Part shown: piece by piece, positions 54,501-63,486 of the stretch
Position numbering within the stretch: the first letter of the stretch is position 1
Layout: each line of letters opens with the position of its first letter
Assembly: GCF_004354555.1 (NCBI RefSeq)
Contig: NZ_PUFH01000006.1
Coordinates: forward strand, 1 to 64,000
DNA length: 64,000 nt
Source of the DNA: Leuconostoc citreum
GTDB taxonomy: Bacteria; Bacillota; Bacilli; Lactobacillales; Lactobacillaceae
Direction: 5' to 3'
Notes under the pieces: generated by a model
What the model was told of the DNA's origin: nothing
Seen by the model: the letters and a program-made list of their open reading frames with translations, nothing else
Database searches by the model: none
Position numbers and translations under genes: made by a program

Positions 54501-55274
54501 ATGGATCGTATTTTATCAAATCAAAATAGTCGTGTAAAAGCATGGGCTAAACTTGCAACAAAAAAGGGTCGCCAAGAAAACAGAACATATCTCTTGGACG
54601 GCTGGCATTTAGTTGAAGAGGCTATTAAGGCTAAGGCTAAATTTCATGCAGTTATGGCGACTGAAGCACAAATGGCTGAACATTTAAATGATGTGCCACA
54701 CGGTGTACCAGCTTTTGAGGTGAGCGAAGAAGTCGCAAAGCATATCGCAGGTACAAATACACCACAAGGTATTTTTGCTGAAATTTCATTGCCAGATAAA
54801 ACGTTTGATCCTACATATGTACATGATGGCGCTTGGTTATTCTTAGATAATATTCAAGATCCTGGTAATGTAGGAACACTTGTACGTACTGCAGATGCTG
54901 CTGGCTTCCGTGGCGTTGTTTTGGGTACTGGTACTGCAGATGCTTATTCGCCAAAAGTGGTGCGGGCAATGCAAGGATCACAATTTCATTTGGAAATTCT
55001 AAATGGTGATTTGCATGAGTGGACAGATGCTTTGACGGCTAATGGTCTACCAGTATACGGTTCACAGCTTAATGAAGCAGCAAAATCTTATCGTACGATT
55101 CAACCAAGCACGCAATTTGCATTGATTGTAGGTAATGAAGGTCAAGGAATGGCTGAATCTCTTGCTGACAAGACAACTGCTAATCTTTATATACCTATTC
55201 AAGGCCAAGCAGAAAGCCTTAACGTTGCCATTGCAGGTGGTATTTTGATGTTTAGCTTAGCGGCAGGAAATTAA
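54501..55274 (+). CDS. TrmH/SpoU-family RNA 2'-O-methyltransferase
   Basis: A 257-residue SPOUT-class enzyme that methylates ribose 2'-OH groups in rRNA or tRNA. The N-terminal substrate-binding domain begins NQNSRVKAWAKLATKKGR and has YLLDGWHLVEEAI. The catalytic knot domain carries the three SpoU motifs: NIQDPGNVGTLVRTADAAG, VGNEGQGM, and IPIQGQAESLNVAIAGGI. The target nucleotide is unknown. It has its own GGAAAG site and lies between yidC and secG. Confidence 0.92.
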   Translation: MDRILSNQNSRVKAWAKLATKKGRQENRTYLLDGWHLVEEAIKAKAKFHAVMATEAQMAEHLNDVPHGVPAFEVSEEVAKHIAGTNTPQGIFAEISLPDKTFDPTYVHDGAWLFLDNIQDPGNVGTLVRTADAAGFRGVVLGTGTADAYSPKVVRAMQGSQFHLEILNGDLHEWTDALTANGLPVYGSQLNEAAKSYRTIQPSTQFALIVGNEGQGMAESLADKTTANLYIPIQGQAESLNVAIAGGILMFSLAAGN

Positions 55275-55354
55275 TTTCATTGCGTAAAAATATTTTTTAT
55301 GCAAGTCACAATTTTTTTTGCTATAATAAAGAATAAAGATTTAAAGTAGAGGTT

Positions 55355-55597
55355 ATGACTGTGGAACAAGCACTCACTATTGCTCTGATTGTTGTGGGTT
55401 TCTTACTCATTGTAACAGTCATGATGCAACCAAGTAAGCAACAAGATGCGTTATCAGCATTATCTGGTGGCGCGGGCGATTTGTTTGCGGAACGCAAGTC
55501 TCGAGGTTTTGAGGCTGTTATGCGTCGTGCAACTGCCATTTTAGGCGGACTTTGGTTCGTCATTGGTTTTGTATTGATGTATCTATCTGCACACTAA
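55355..55597 (+). CDS. secG: Preprotein translocase subunit SecG
   Basis: An 80-residue membrane subunit of the SecYEG channel. Two membrane helices (about 6-25 and 57-77) flank the conserved cytoplasmic loop MMQPSKQQDALSALSGGAGDLF. TATAAT at 55322-55327 with a weak ATGCAA 17 bases before is the likely promoter. GAGG precedes the ATG. The secG-rnr-smpB order is conserved in Gram-positives. Confidence 0.95.
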   Translation: MTVEQALTIALIVVGFLLIVTVMMQPSKQQDALSALSGGAGDLFAERKSRGFEAVMRRATAILGGLWFVIGFVLMYLSAH

Positions 55598-55607
55598 AAT
55601 TATAATG

Positions 55608-55640
55608 GTCAGTTTGCTTTTTTGTAGACTGACTTTTTAT
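55608..55640 (+). terminator. secG terminator or attenuator
   Basis: GTCAGT (55608-55613) pairs with ACTGAC (55628-55633), with a loop of 14 bases, followed by T. Because rnr starts at 55669 with no obvious promoter of its own, read-through is likely. Confidence 0.6.
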
Positions 55641-55668
55641 TTTGTATAAAATTTAGAAAGAAAAATAA

Positions 55669-57993
55669 ATGACATTAGAAGAATTAAAACACCAGATTAG
55701 TGGTTTTCTAAAAGCTAATCAATCTCAAGAATTTACTGCTCAAAACTTGGCTGATGGCCTACGTATGACTAGCATTGCTGAATATAAGCGTGTTGTTAAT
55801 GCTATGGATGCCTTGGTTCGTGATGGTGAGCTGACATTTGATGCAGGCAAATATCAATATAATCCCAATACTGGTTATACTCTTGGCGCATATCGTGCCA
55901 ACGATAAGGGCTTTGGTTTTGTTAAATATGATGATGAATTGCCAGACTTTTTCATTAATCCGGAAAACACTTTGCAAGCGATGCAAGGGGATCAAGTTCG
56001 CGTGAGCACAATTAAGCCTTCTCCTTCGCCTGATAGAGGGCCAGAAGGTAAAGTGGAAGAAATATTAGAACACGCTTATGAAAACATTGTTGGGACATTT
56101 TCATTAGGTTCTGAAGTGAAAGATATGATTGGCGAACTAAAAATAAGCGATAAAAAGGCAATCAATTTTAAAGTATTGATTGATAAAACAGGTCTATCAC
56201 CTAATGATGGACAGGTAGTGGTTGCTGAAGTAACGCGGTTCCCTGACAAAGTGCATCCACGCGAATTAGTCGCACATGTCACTGAAACATTGGGTTATAA
56301 AGATGAGCCGGGCATGGATATTTTACAAATTGTCCATGCCAAAAAAGTCCCAAGTGAATTTCCTAAAGAGGTATTAGACGAAGCCGCTAAAATACCAACT
56401 GATGTCCAAGATTCAGACTGGGCAGGGCGTGAGGATATTACTGATCAAACGCTAGTTACCATTGATGGGGCGGATACAAAGGATATTGATGACGCTGTTG
56501 TGGCATGGAAATTGGATAATGGTAATTATCATTTAGGTGTACACATAGCGGATGTGTCTCATTATGTCACTGAAGGCTCTCTGATTGATGCCGAAGCATA
56601 TCATCGTGGGACTTCGGTTTACTTGACTGATCGCGTTATTCCCATGTTACCACGTAATATTTCTAATGGTATTGCCTCGTTAAACCCAAATGTTGCTCGC
56701 TTAGCGATGTCAGCTGAAATGGAAATTAATCCAGCCGGCAAAATTGTTAGCCATCGCTTGCATACATCGGTCATTAAGTCACATGCACGGATGACTTATG
56801 ACGCTGTTAACAAAATTCTTGAAGGCGATGTCTTTGTTCAAGAAGAATATGCACAGTTAACCCCAATGTTTAAAGTGATGGGCGAGCTGCACGAAATTCT
56901 TTATAATATGCGTAAAAAACGTGGTGCCATTGAATTTGATGCCCCTGAGGCACAAATTATTGTCGATAACGACGGTAAGGCAGTGGACATTAAGCTACGA
57001 GAACGTGGTACAGCAGAACGTATGATTGAGTCATTTATGTTGGCTGCCAATGAAACTGTAGCTGAACATTTTGACAAACTAGATGTACCGTTTTTGTATC
57101 GTATTCATGAGACGCCAGATGAAGAGCGTGCAAAATCATTCTTTGAATTCTCAAAGGCTTTAGGACATCCTGTTTATGGCGATCCTAGTAAAGTGACACC
57201 AACGATGCTTCAGCAATTGATGTCAGATGTTGCAGGTGACCCAGCTGAACAAATGATTTCAACTATGATGTTACGTGCAATGAAGCAAGCTAAATATTCA
57301 CCGGATCCAGTTGGACATTTTGGCTTGGGGGCTTCATATTATACCCATTTCACATCGCCTATTCGCCGTTATCCTGACTTAACGGTTCATCGCTTAATTA
57401 AGTGGTACGCTAAACATGGCCTTGGTGTGGCATCACAAGCTAAGTATGCTGATAAATTAGCTCAAATTGGTGAAGATACCAGCACGCGTGAGCGACGTGC
57501 AATTGACACGGAGCGTGATGTCGATGCCTTGAAAAAAGCCGAGTATATGTTGGATAAGGTGGGCTTGGAATTTGAAGGTGTTATCAATTCTGCCTTAAAA
57601 TTTGGTTTGTTTATTAGTTTAGAGAATACCGTTGAAGGGCTTGTGCACATTTCTAATTTAACTGATGATCATTATGAATATGATGAAGGTCATGCGGCAC
57701 TTATTGGGCGATCAAAACATCGTATTTTCCAAATTGGTCAAAAAGTGCGAGTCAAGGTTTTGCGGGTCAACAAGGAAGAACGTACAGTTGATTTCATGTT
57801 AGTTAATCCTGAAAGTGCACCAACAACAGCTATCCGTGTAGCATCAAAGTCTGCTGGTAAATTTGGTAAGGGCCGTAATCGCGATGAACGCCGAAAAAAT
57901 GAACGTCGTGGGAAATCAGAGGGTCCAAAGCCAAAACGTGGGCCATTAGATGCAAAACAAGGGCAAAAACGTGATTCAAAGCGTAATTTCTAA
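55669..57993 (+). CDS. rnr: Ribonuclease R
   Basis: A 3'-to-5' exoribonuclease that degrades structured RNA and works with tmRNA-SmpB on stalled messages. It has 774 residues. An N-terminal winged helix (about 1-70), cold-shock domains (about 75-220), the RNB catalytic domain with the Asp cluster in TIDGADTKDIDDAV (near 270) and HFTSPIRRYPDL (near 565), an S1 domain (about 640-715) and a basic Lys/Arg tail follow in order. All catalytic Asp positions I can see are kept. smpB begins 26 bases after its stop. Confidence 0.96.
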   Translation: MTLEELKHQISGFLKANQSQEFTAQNLADGLRMTSIAEYKRVVNAMDALVRDGELTFDAGKYQYNPNTGYTLGAYRANDKGFGFVKYDDELPDFFINPENTLQAMQGDQVRVSTIKPSPSPDRGPEGKVEEILEHAYENIVGTFSLGSEVKDMIGELKISDKKAINFKVLIDKTGLSPNDGQVVVAEVTRFPDKVHPRELVAHVTETLGYKDEPGMDILQIVHAKKVPSEFPKEVLDEAAKIPTDVQDSDWAGREDITDQTLVTIDGADTKDIDDAVVAWKLDNGNYHLGVHIADVSHYVTEGSLIDAEAYHRGTSVYLTDRVIPMLPRNISNGIASLNPNVARLAMSAEMEINPAGKIVSHRLHTSVIKSHARMTYDAVNKILEGDVFVQEEYAQLTPMFKVMGELHEILYNMRKKRGAIEFDAPEAQIIVDNDGKAVDIKLRERGTAERMIESFMLAANETVAEHFDKLDVPFLYRIHETPDEERAKSFFEFSKALGHPVYGDPSKVTPTMLQQLMSDVAGDPAEQMISTMMLRAMKQAKYSPDPVGHFGLGASYYTHFTSPIRRYPDLTVHRLIKWYAKHGLGVASQAKYADKLAQIGEDTSTRERRAIDTERDVDALKKAEYMLDKVGLEFEGVINSALKFGLFISLENTVEGLVHISNLTDDHYEYDEGHAALIGRSKHRIFQIGQKVRVKVLRVNKEERTVDFMLVNPESAPTTAIRVASKSAGKFGKGRNRDERRKNERRGKSEGPKPKRGPLDAKQGQKRDSKRNF

Positions 57994-58019
57994 AATTATT
58001 TTGCTGGAGGCTAGTCATT

Positions 58020-58487
58020 ATGGTTAAAAACAAAAAACAAGATCAGCATAATGTGTTAGCACAAAATCGCAAGGCACGCTTTAATTATGCTATTTCTGAG
58101 ACTTTTGAGTCTGGCATAGCATTGACTGGTACGGAAATTAAATCTGTACGTGCAGGCCAGATTACAATAGGAGATGGCTTTGTCACAATACATGATGACA
58201 ATGCCTTGTTAACAAACGTTCACATTGCACCCTATACGGCAGGTAATCGTTTTAATGTTGATCCCTTACGCACGCGGCGATTATTATTGCATAAGCGTGA
58301 AATCAGGCAATTAGAAAAAGCCGTCACTGAACCGGGGGTGACAATTGTACCGCTAAAAGTTTATCTCAAGCATGGTTTTGCCAAGTTATTAATTGGTATT
58401 GGTCGGGGTAAAAAGCAATACGATAAGCGTGATGATATTAAGCGCCGGGATCAAGAACGTGAACTCGGTCGACGGTTAAAACATTAA
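58020..58487 (+). CDS. smpB: SsrA-binding protein
   Basis: A 155-residue protein that binds tmRNA and brings it to stalled ribosomes. It has the conserved NRKARFNYAISETFESGIALTGTEIKS start, GNRFNVDPLRTRRLLLHKREI, and a C-terminal Lys/Arg-rich tail ending in RRLKH that reaches the decoding centre. GGAGG lies before the ATG. The ssrA gene is often close by in other genomes, but I see none in the following spacer. A short palindromic terminator follows. Confidence 0.97.
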   Translation: MVKNKKQDQHNVLAQNRKARFNYAISETFESGIALTGTEIKSVRAGQITIGDGFVTIHDDNALLTNVHIAPYTAGNRFNVDPLRTRRLLLHKREIRQLEKAVTEPGVTIVPLKVYLKHGFAKLLIGIGRGKKQYDKRDDIKRRDQERELGRRLKH

Positions 58488-58507
58488 GGGCTAATTAGCC
58501 TTTTTTT
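58487..58507 (+). terminator. smpB terminator (short)
   Basis: GGCT-AATT-AGCC (58489-58500) with seven T after it. The stem is short. Confidence 0.6.
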
Positions 58508-58550
58508 GTTTGACGTTATCTATGTTTATAGATATACTTAATATATGTGA

Positions 58551-60143
<1,593 letters not shown>

Positions 60144-60146
60144 GAG

Positions 60147-60180
60147 AAAAAGTTACTCATTTCATTGAGTAACTTTTTTT
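60147..60180 (+). terminator. rny terminator
   Basis: AAAAAGTTACTCA (60147-60159) pairs perfectly with TGAGTAACTTTTT (60166-60178). Confidence 0.9.
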
Positions 60181-60272
60181 GTTATACTAGAAGTACTATA
60201 CGAGAGAAATTTTATATAGTTATCATCAAATCAACAATTAACAAGAACAAACATTAACATATGGAGGGATTT

Positions 60273-60674
60273 ATGGAACTAGGACAGCTTGCGCTTATTA
60301 TTTTTGCCATAGCATTTCTTTTACTGGTATTGTTTATTGGCGTTTTTTTACTCAGGTTAACAAGATCTTTGAGTATTATCACAGTCGATGTTGACACTAT
60401 AGCTAGGTCGAGTAATGAAATTCTTGGTAATGCCAATACATTGTTAAATGATGTTAATGGTAAAGTTAAAACATTAGATCCAACTGTCCAGGCTGTGGCC
60501 GACTTATCCGTAACAGTGTCACAGTTGAACGCGACAGTTCAGAATGTCACAAGTAAATTTTCAACAGCAAAGGCAGCTACTAGTTTTGGCGCCAGCGGTG
60601 TGGCTTCGGCAATGGCTAAAACAGCCATGGAACGATATAAAAACAAAAAAGCAGCTAAAAAGGAGAAAAAGTGA
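60273..60674 (+). CDS. DUF948 membrane protein (YtxG-like)
   Basis: A 133-residue protein with one N-terminal membrane helix (about 5-27) and a cytoplasmic or external heptad-rich region (LNDVNGKVKTLDPTVQAVADLSV). A Lys-rich tail follows. It matches DUF948 proteins such as B. subtilis YtxG, which stands beside ytxH in a general-stress operon. The ATG at 60273 follows GGAGGGAT, and an in-frame ATG at 60261 would bury that site. The stop overlaps the next ATG by one base (TGATG). Confidence 0.87.
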   Translation: MELGQLALIIFAIAFLLLVLFIGVFLLRLTRSLSIITVDVDTIARSSNEILGNANTLLNDVNGKVKTLDPTVQAVADLSVTVSQLNATVQNVTSKFSTAKAATSFGASGVASAMAKTAMERYKNKKAAKKEKK

Positions 60675-61255
60675 TGTCAAAAGCAAAAGTATTTTTAGCA
60701 GGTATATTAGCTGGGGCTGCTGCAATAGCAGCATTTAAAGCCTTACCTAAAGATAAGCAAGATGAATTAAAAGAAAAGGCTAGTGAAACCGGTGACAAAT
60801 TACGTAACAAGGCCTATGATGCAGCCTATGTTGCAGCTGATTTTGCCGGTGATGTGACTGAAATGGCCAAAGATCGTGCTTCAGAGCTTAAGGCTAAGGG
60901 GCAAGATAAATATGGTGAACAAATTGACCAAGCAGCGGAACAAGTTAAAAATTTAGCTGATCAAGCAGCACCTTATGTTGATAAAGCAAAAGATTTAGCC
61001 GCTACTTATGTTGATAAAGCACAGGATTCATTACACGATTTGCGTGATAAGTTTGGCAATGAAGATATTGAATTGACACAAGATGACTTAACCTTAGAAG
61101 AGGCGTTACGTGATTTGTCTCAAGAAGCTGAATCCCACGTTGATGATGCTGTTGAAAAAACTGCTAAGAAAGTCGACGAAACAGCACAAGTAGCCACTGA
61201 AAAGGCTACTGAAATTAAAGACGATGTGCAAGAAAAGTTAAAAAAAGATAAGTAA
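60674..61255 (+). CDS. YtxH-domain protein
   Basis: A 193-residue protein: a short N-terminal membrane segment with small residues (FLAGILAGAAAIAAF), then a long Lys/Ala/Asp-rich helical region with recurring 11-residue-like repeats (VDKAKDLAATYVDKAQDSL), reminiscent of LEA-like stress proteins. It pairs with the DUF948 gene as in ytxGH. The function is probably envelope or stress related, by family only. GTG at 60671 would add one residue. A terminator follows. Confidence 0.85.
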   Translation: MSKAKVFLAGILAGAAAIAAFKALPKDKQDELKEKASETGDKLRNKAYDAAYVAADFAGDVTEMAKDRASELKAKGQDKYGEQIDQAAEQVKNLADQAAPYVDKAKDLAATYVDKAQDSLHDLRDKFGNEDIELTQDDLTLEEALRDLSQEAESHVDDAVEKTAKKVDETAQVATEKATEIKDDVQEKLKKDK

Positions 61256-61262
61256 TATACGG

Positions 61263-61289
61263 ACTTGATTACAGAATCAAGTTTTTTTT
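61263..61289 (+). terminator. Terminator after the YtxH-like gene
   Basis: ACTTGATT (61263-61270) pairs with AATCAAGT (61275-61282), followed by seven T. Confidence 0.88.
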
Positions 61290-61381
61290 GATTTATGATA
61301 AAACATCTTTCATAATAATTTCTGGTAACCTGTTATTTTTACAGGTACAATAGAAATTAACAAAAGACAAATGAGAAGGAA

Positions 61382-61404
61382 GCGTGTTAACTATCACGCA
61401 ATAA
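61382..61404 (+). other. Hairpin and six-codon ORF between the ribosome binding site and the next gene
   Basis: GAAGGAAG (about 61375-61382) is far from the ATG at 61411. Right after it, GCGTG and CACGC (about 61382-61386 and 61395-61399) form a hairpin. A frame GTG-TTA-ACT-ATC-ACG-CAA-TAA (61384-61404) reads a six-residue peptide. Either the hairpin brings the site close to the ATG, or the short ORF feeds ribosomes to it. Confidence 0.3.
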
Positions 61405-61410
61405 GATTTA

Positions 61411-61761
61411 ATGGCAAAAGACAAATTTGAGGCAACAGCATTTTTATCATCCCTATTCCACTACGTACACGATTACAATTTCAATCATATTGTTTTTGAT
61501 GCCAACCGTTATAAAGTATCCGTTAATTTAATTCGCAAATCTGCTACTTACGGGCATGCGGAGTTGTTTTATGTATCGGCAGATGCAAAGGAATTCGCAC
61601 CAGTTATGTCAGCAATTAATGGTGCTGTTGAAATTGCCGAACTTGAGGGTAGCCGACAAGCTACAATTAAAACACCAGAATTATCTCGTGGCGAGCAGGT
61701 ATTTCAGTTTCGTTTACGTGAATTTGGTAATGGCAAATATAGTTTAGACCTTAGTGTCTAA
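61411..61761 (+). CDS. Unrecognised 116-residue protein
   Basis: I do not recognise this protein. It is soluble in appearance, without signal peptide or membrane segment. It mixes helix (ATAFLSSLFHYVHDY) and strand-like segments (RYKVSVNLIRK, ELFYVSADAKEF, QVFQFRLREFG), suggesting a small alpha/beta fold. Codon use looks like the neighbours. The usual ribosome binding site is displaced by a small hairpin. It precedes another unrecognised gene by 29 bases, and the two are probably co-transcribed. No cysteine is present. Confidence 0.7.
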   Translation: MAKDKFEATAFLSSLFHYVHDYNFNHIVFDANRYKVSVNLIRKSATYGHAELFYVSADAKEFAPVMSAINGAVEIAELEGSRQATIKTPELSRGEQVFQFRLREFGNGKYSLDLSV

Positions 61762-61790
61762 TATGCATTGAGAAGGGTAGACGAATAAAG

Positions 61791-62867
61791 ATGAAACAAG
61801 GAAAGTCAGCGCAAATAAAAAAGATAAAGCATATTAACCAAAAGCAGCATAAAAAGCAACATGAAGAGAAATTACCACCTTTTAATTATGATGAATTTGC
61901 TGGGTTTTTAAGAGCACGTTACTATCTGACACACCATGACAAGTATAGTCGGGAGACATTTGAGGTTGCCTCATTCTTTTTAGACGATGTGATTGCGATG
62001 ATGGTAAATCAGAATTTTTCAGCGTTTACAAGTAATGAGCGCGCAACTGTTAATTTAAGTGAAGTTATGCAAGCGACACTAGTGAATAGTGATGATAAAG
62101 ATTGGCGATACTTTGTCATGCTTGTCCCAGTATTATATGATATGCAAAAGTTTATCGTAAAAGAATCGAGTGTTAATCCTCGTTTTGTGGCACAGGCACC
62201 AAAGTTTGATATCAACTTTTGGCGAATGATTATGAGAACCGTTATGGCGATTAATTTCTTTAAGTGGCAAGGTAAGGATGTTGCAGAGATGATGAAAACT
62301 TCTCAGGCCATCGATACATTACAGTTTAAGTTCTTATCAGAAAATGAAGCTGATGATGACTTTAATTTAGCTGTTATCCATGAAACGTTTAAGGGATTAT
62401 CACCGGTTTTGCGGTCATTAAAAAACGCGGAGGTTGAAGAATCGACTATTTCAATAACAGATTCAGTGCTTGAAACCGAGCTTGCATATGCAAAAATTAA
62501 ATTGGGGCAGTTCAAATTAGCATCAGTTAAAGACGTTGTTAGTGATAATGTCACTGCGATGCTATATGCGTTCCATGAGGGGATGGCAAAAGAATATGGT
62601 TTGACGCATGATTCTTGGTCAGCTGAGGCACTCAAGGCGTTCACTGTTCATCATTTATTAGATTATTGGCGACCAGAATGGCAAGACTTGGATGGTATTG
62701 GCGGGGAGCTTAAGTCGTATTTGACCTTCTTAAGCAGCAAGCAGGCCATCACAGGATTGAAAGATAAGATAGATAATTTAGATTACGTTGATCGCTACAT
62801 TGATGTTAGTGCCTTAAATTATCTGTTAGCAGACATGTCGATAGATGACACAGCGACGCGTGCTTAA
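61791..62867 (+). CDS. Unrecognised 358-residue protein
   Basis: I do not recognise this protein. A very basic, His/Lys/Gln-rich start (KKIKHINQKQHKKQHEE) leads into a mainly helical soluble body with no transmembrane segment. Features include a Tyr-rich ARYYLTHHDKYSRETF, NFWRMIMRTVMAINFFKWQGKD, and a late LLDYWRPEWQDLDGIGGEL. There is no catalytic motif I can name. The basic N-terminus could bind nucleic acid. The gene has a normal start, ends at a strong bidirectional terminator, and shares a probable transcript with the 116-residue gene. No cysteine is seen. Confidence 0.7.
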   Translation: MKQGKSAQIKKIKHINQKQHKKQHEEKLPPFNYDEFAGFLRARYYLTHHDKYSRETFEVASFFLDDVIAMMVNQNFSAFTSNERATVNLSEVMQATLVNSDDKDWRYFVMLVPVLYDMQKFIVKESSVNPRFVAQAPKFDINFWRMIMRTVMAINFFKWQGKDVAEMMKTSQAIDTLQFKFLSENEADDDFNLAVIHETFKGLSPVLRSLKNAEVEESTISITDSVLETELAYAKIKLGQFKLASVKDVVSDNVTAMLYAFHEGMAKEYGLTHDSWSAEALKAFTVHHLLDYWRPEWQDLDGIGGELKSYLTFLSSKQAITGLKDKIDNLDYVDRYIDVSALNYLLADMSIDDTATRA

Positions 62868-62913
62868 ATCAAAAAAGATACAGCTGATAACTAACAGCTG
62901 TATCTTTTTTGAT
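62868..62913. terminator. Bidirectional terminator, 19-bp perfect stem
   Basis: The stem runs 62868-62886 with 62895-62913, including T runs on both strands. The minus-strand gene's TAG stop (62893-62891) lies in the loop, so its last codons are read from the stem. Confidence 0.92.
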
Positions 62914-63232
62914 GCGTGATATGACGAATGGTTCCTGGCAATATTTTATGGAACTGATGTGTAGAGGGTGATTGTAGTAGGACATGGCCATGATTATCTT
63001 GGTAGACGTAACCAAATAAATCAGACACCTCCTCAGATAATAAGGAATCGTTAATCTGTATAGTAACAGCTTCCTCACTATTTAAAGCATATTCTAAACG
63101 TGTAATTAATTCCTCAGCAGTTAACTGTTCTTTCAAGGGGACACGCTTTTTAGGAGAAAAACGTTTCTTTATAGCAGTTATGGTGTGATGAAAGAAAGAT
63201 TCAATTGGATTTTGTATAAGATAGTTCTGCAT
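62891..63232 (-). CDS. YolD-like protein, SOS-controlled orphan
   Basis: A 113-residue minus-strand protein. After a basic start (IKKRFSPKKRVP) come the elements LITRLEYALNSEEAVTIQIND, FGYVYQDNHGHVLLQ and FHKILPGTIRHI. This order (helix, VTI strand, G-x-V strand, then an I-x-x-I ending) fits the YolD-like family. In B. subtilis YolD-like genes sit next to UmuC-like polymerases and are LexA-controlled. Here the promoter holds a near-perfect SOS box, but no polymerase gene is adjacent. The ATG at 63232 has AAGGAG seven bases before it. A longer frame to 63268 is rejected. The family call is moderate, the SOS site stronger. Confidence 0.65.
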   Translation of the reverse strand: MQNYLIQNPIESFFHHTITAIKKRFSPKKRVPLKEQLTAEELITRLEYALNSEEAVTIQINDSLLSEEVSDLFGYVYQDNHGHVLLQSPSTHQFHKILPGTIRHITHQKRYSC

Positions 63233-63263
63233 TAATCCACTCCTTGCATGTCTTGATATGTCT

Positions 63264-63292
63264 ATCATACGAACAAATGTTCAAAAAAGCAA
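63264..63292 (-). promoter_or_regulatory. Promoter with LexA/DinR SOS box for the YolD-like gene
   Basis: On the minus strand TTGCTT (63292-63287) and TATGAT (63269-63264) are 17 bp apart. Between them, GAAC-AAAT-GTTC (63271-63282) sits in the spacer. With flanking bases it matches CGAACRNRYGTTYC at 13 of 14 positions. Confidence 0.85.
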
Positions 63293-63345
63293 ATAAATTA
63301 ATCAGATTTAATCTTTTTTAAATCTCTTATTTTTTTAAAATATCA

Positions 63346-63384
63346 TTCAAACAGCCAATTAAATGCTTTAATTGGCTGTTTGAA
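63346..63384. repeat. Perfect 18-bp inverted repeat with 3-base loop
   Basis: TTCAAACAGCCAATTAAA (63346-63363), TGC, then its exact reverse complement (63367-63384). It lies between the divergent YolD-like gene and gmk. No T run follows on either strand, so it is not an ordinary terminator. Confidence 0.8.
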
Positions 63385-63429
63385 CTTAGGGGAACATATA
63401 TTCAGTTTATTATAAGAACTAGCTAACCG

Positions 63430-63458
63430 TTGTGTCTAGCGCTTAAAACCTGTATAAT
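63430..63458 (+). promoter_or_regulatory. gmk promoter
   Basis: TTGTGT (63430-63435) and TATAAT (63453-63458) with a 17-bp spacer and a TG just before the -10. AGAGG precedes the ATG. Confidence 0.7.
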
Positions 63459-63486
63459 ATTCCCATTAGTACATTAAAGAGGAAAA

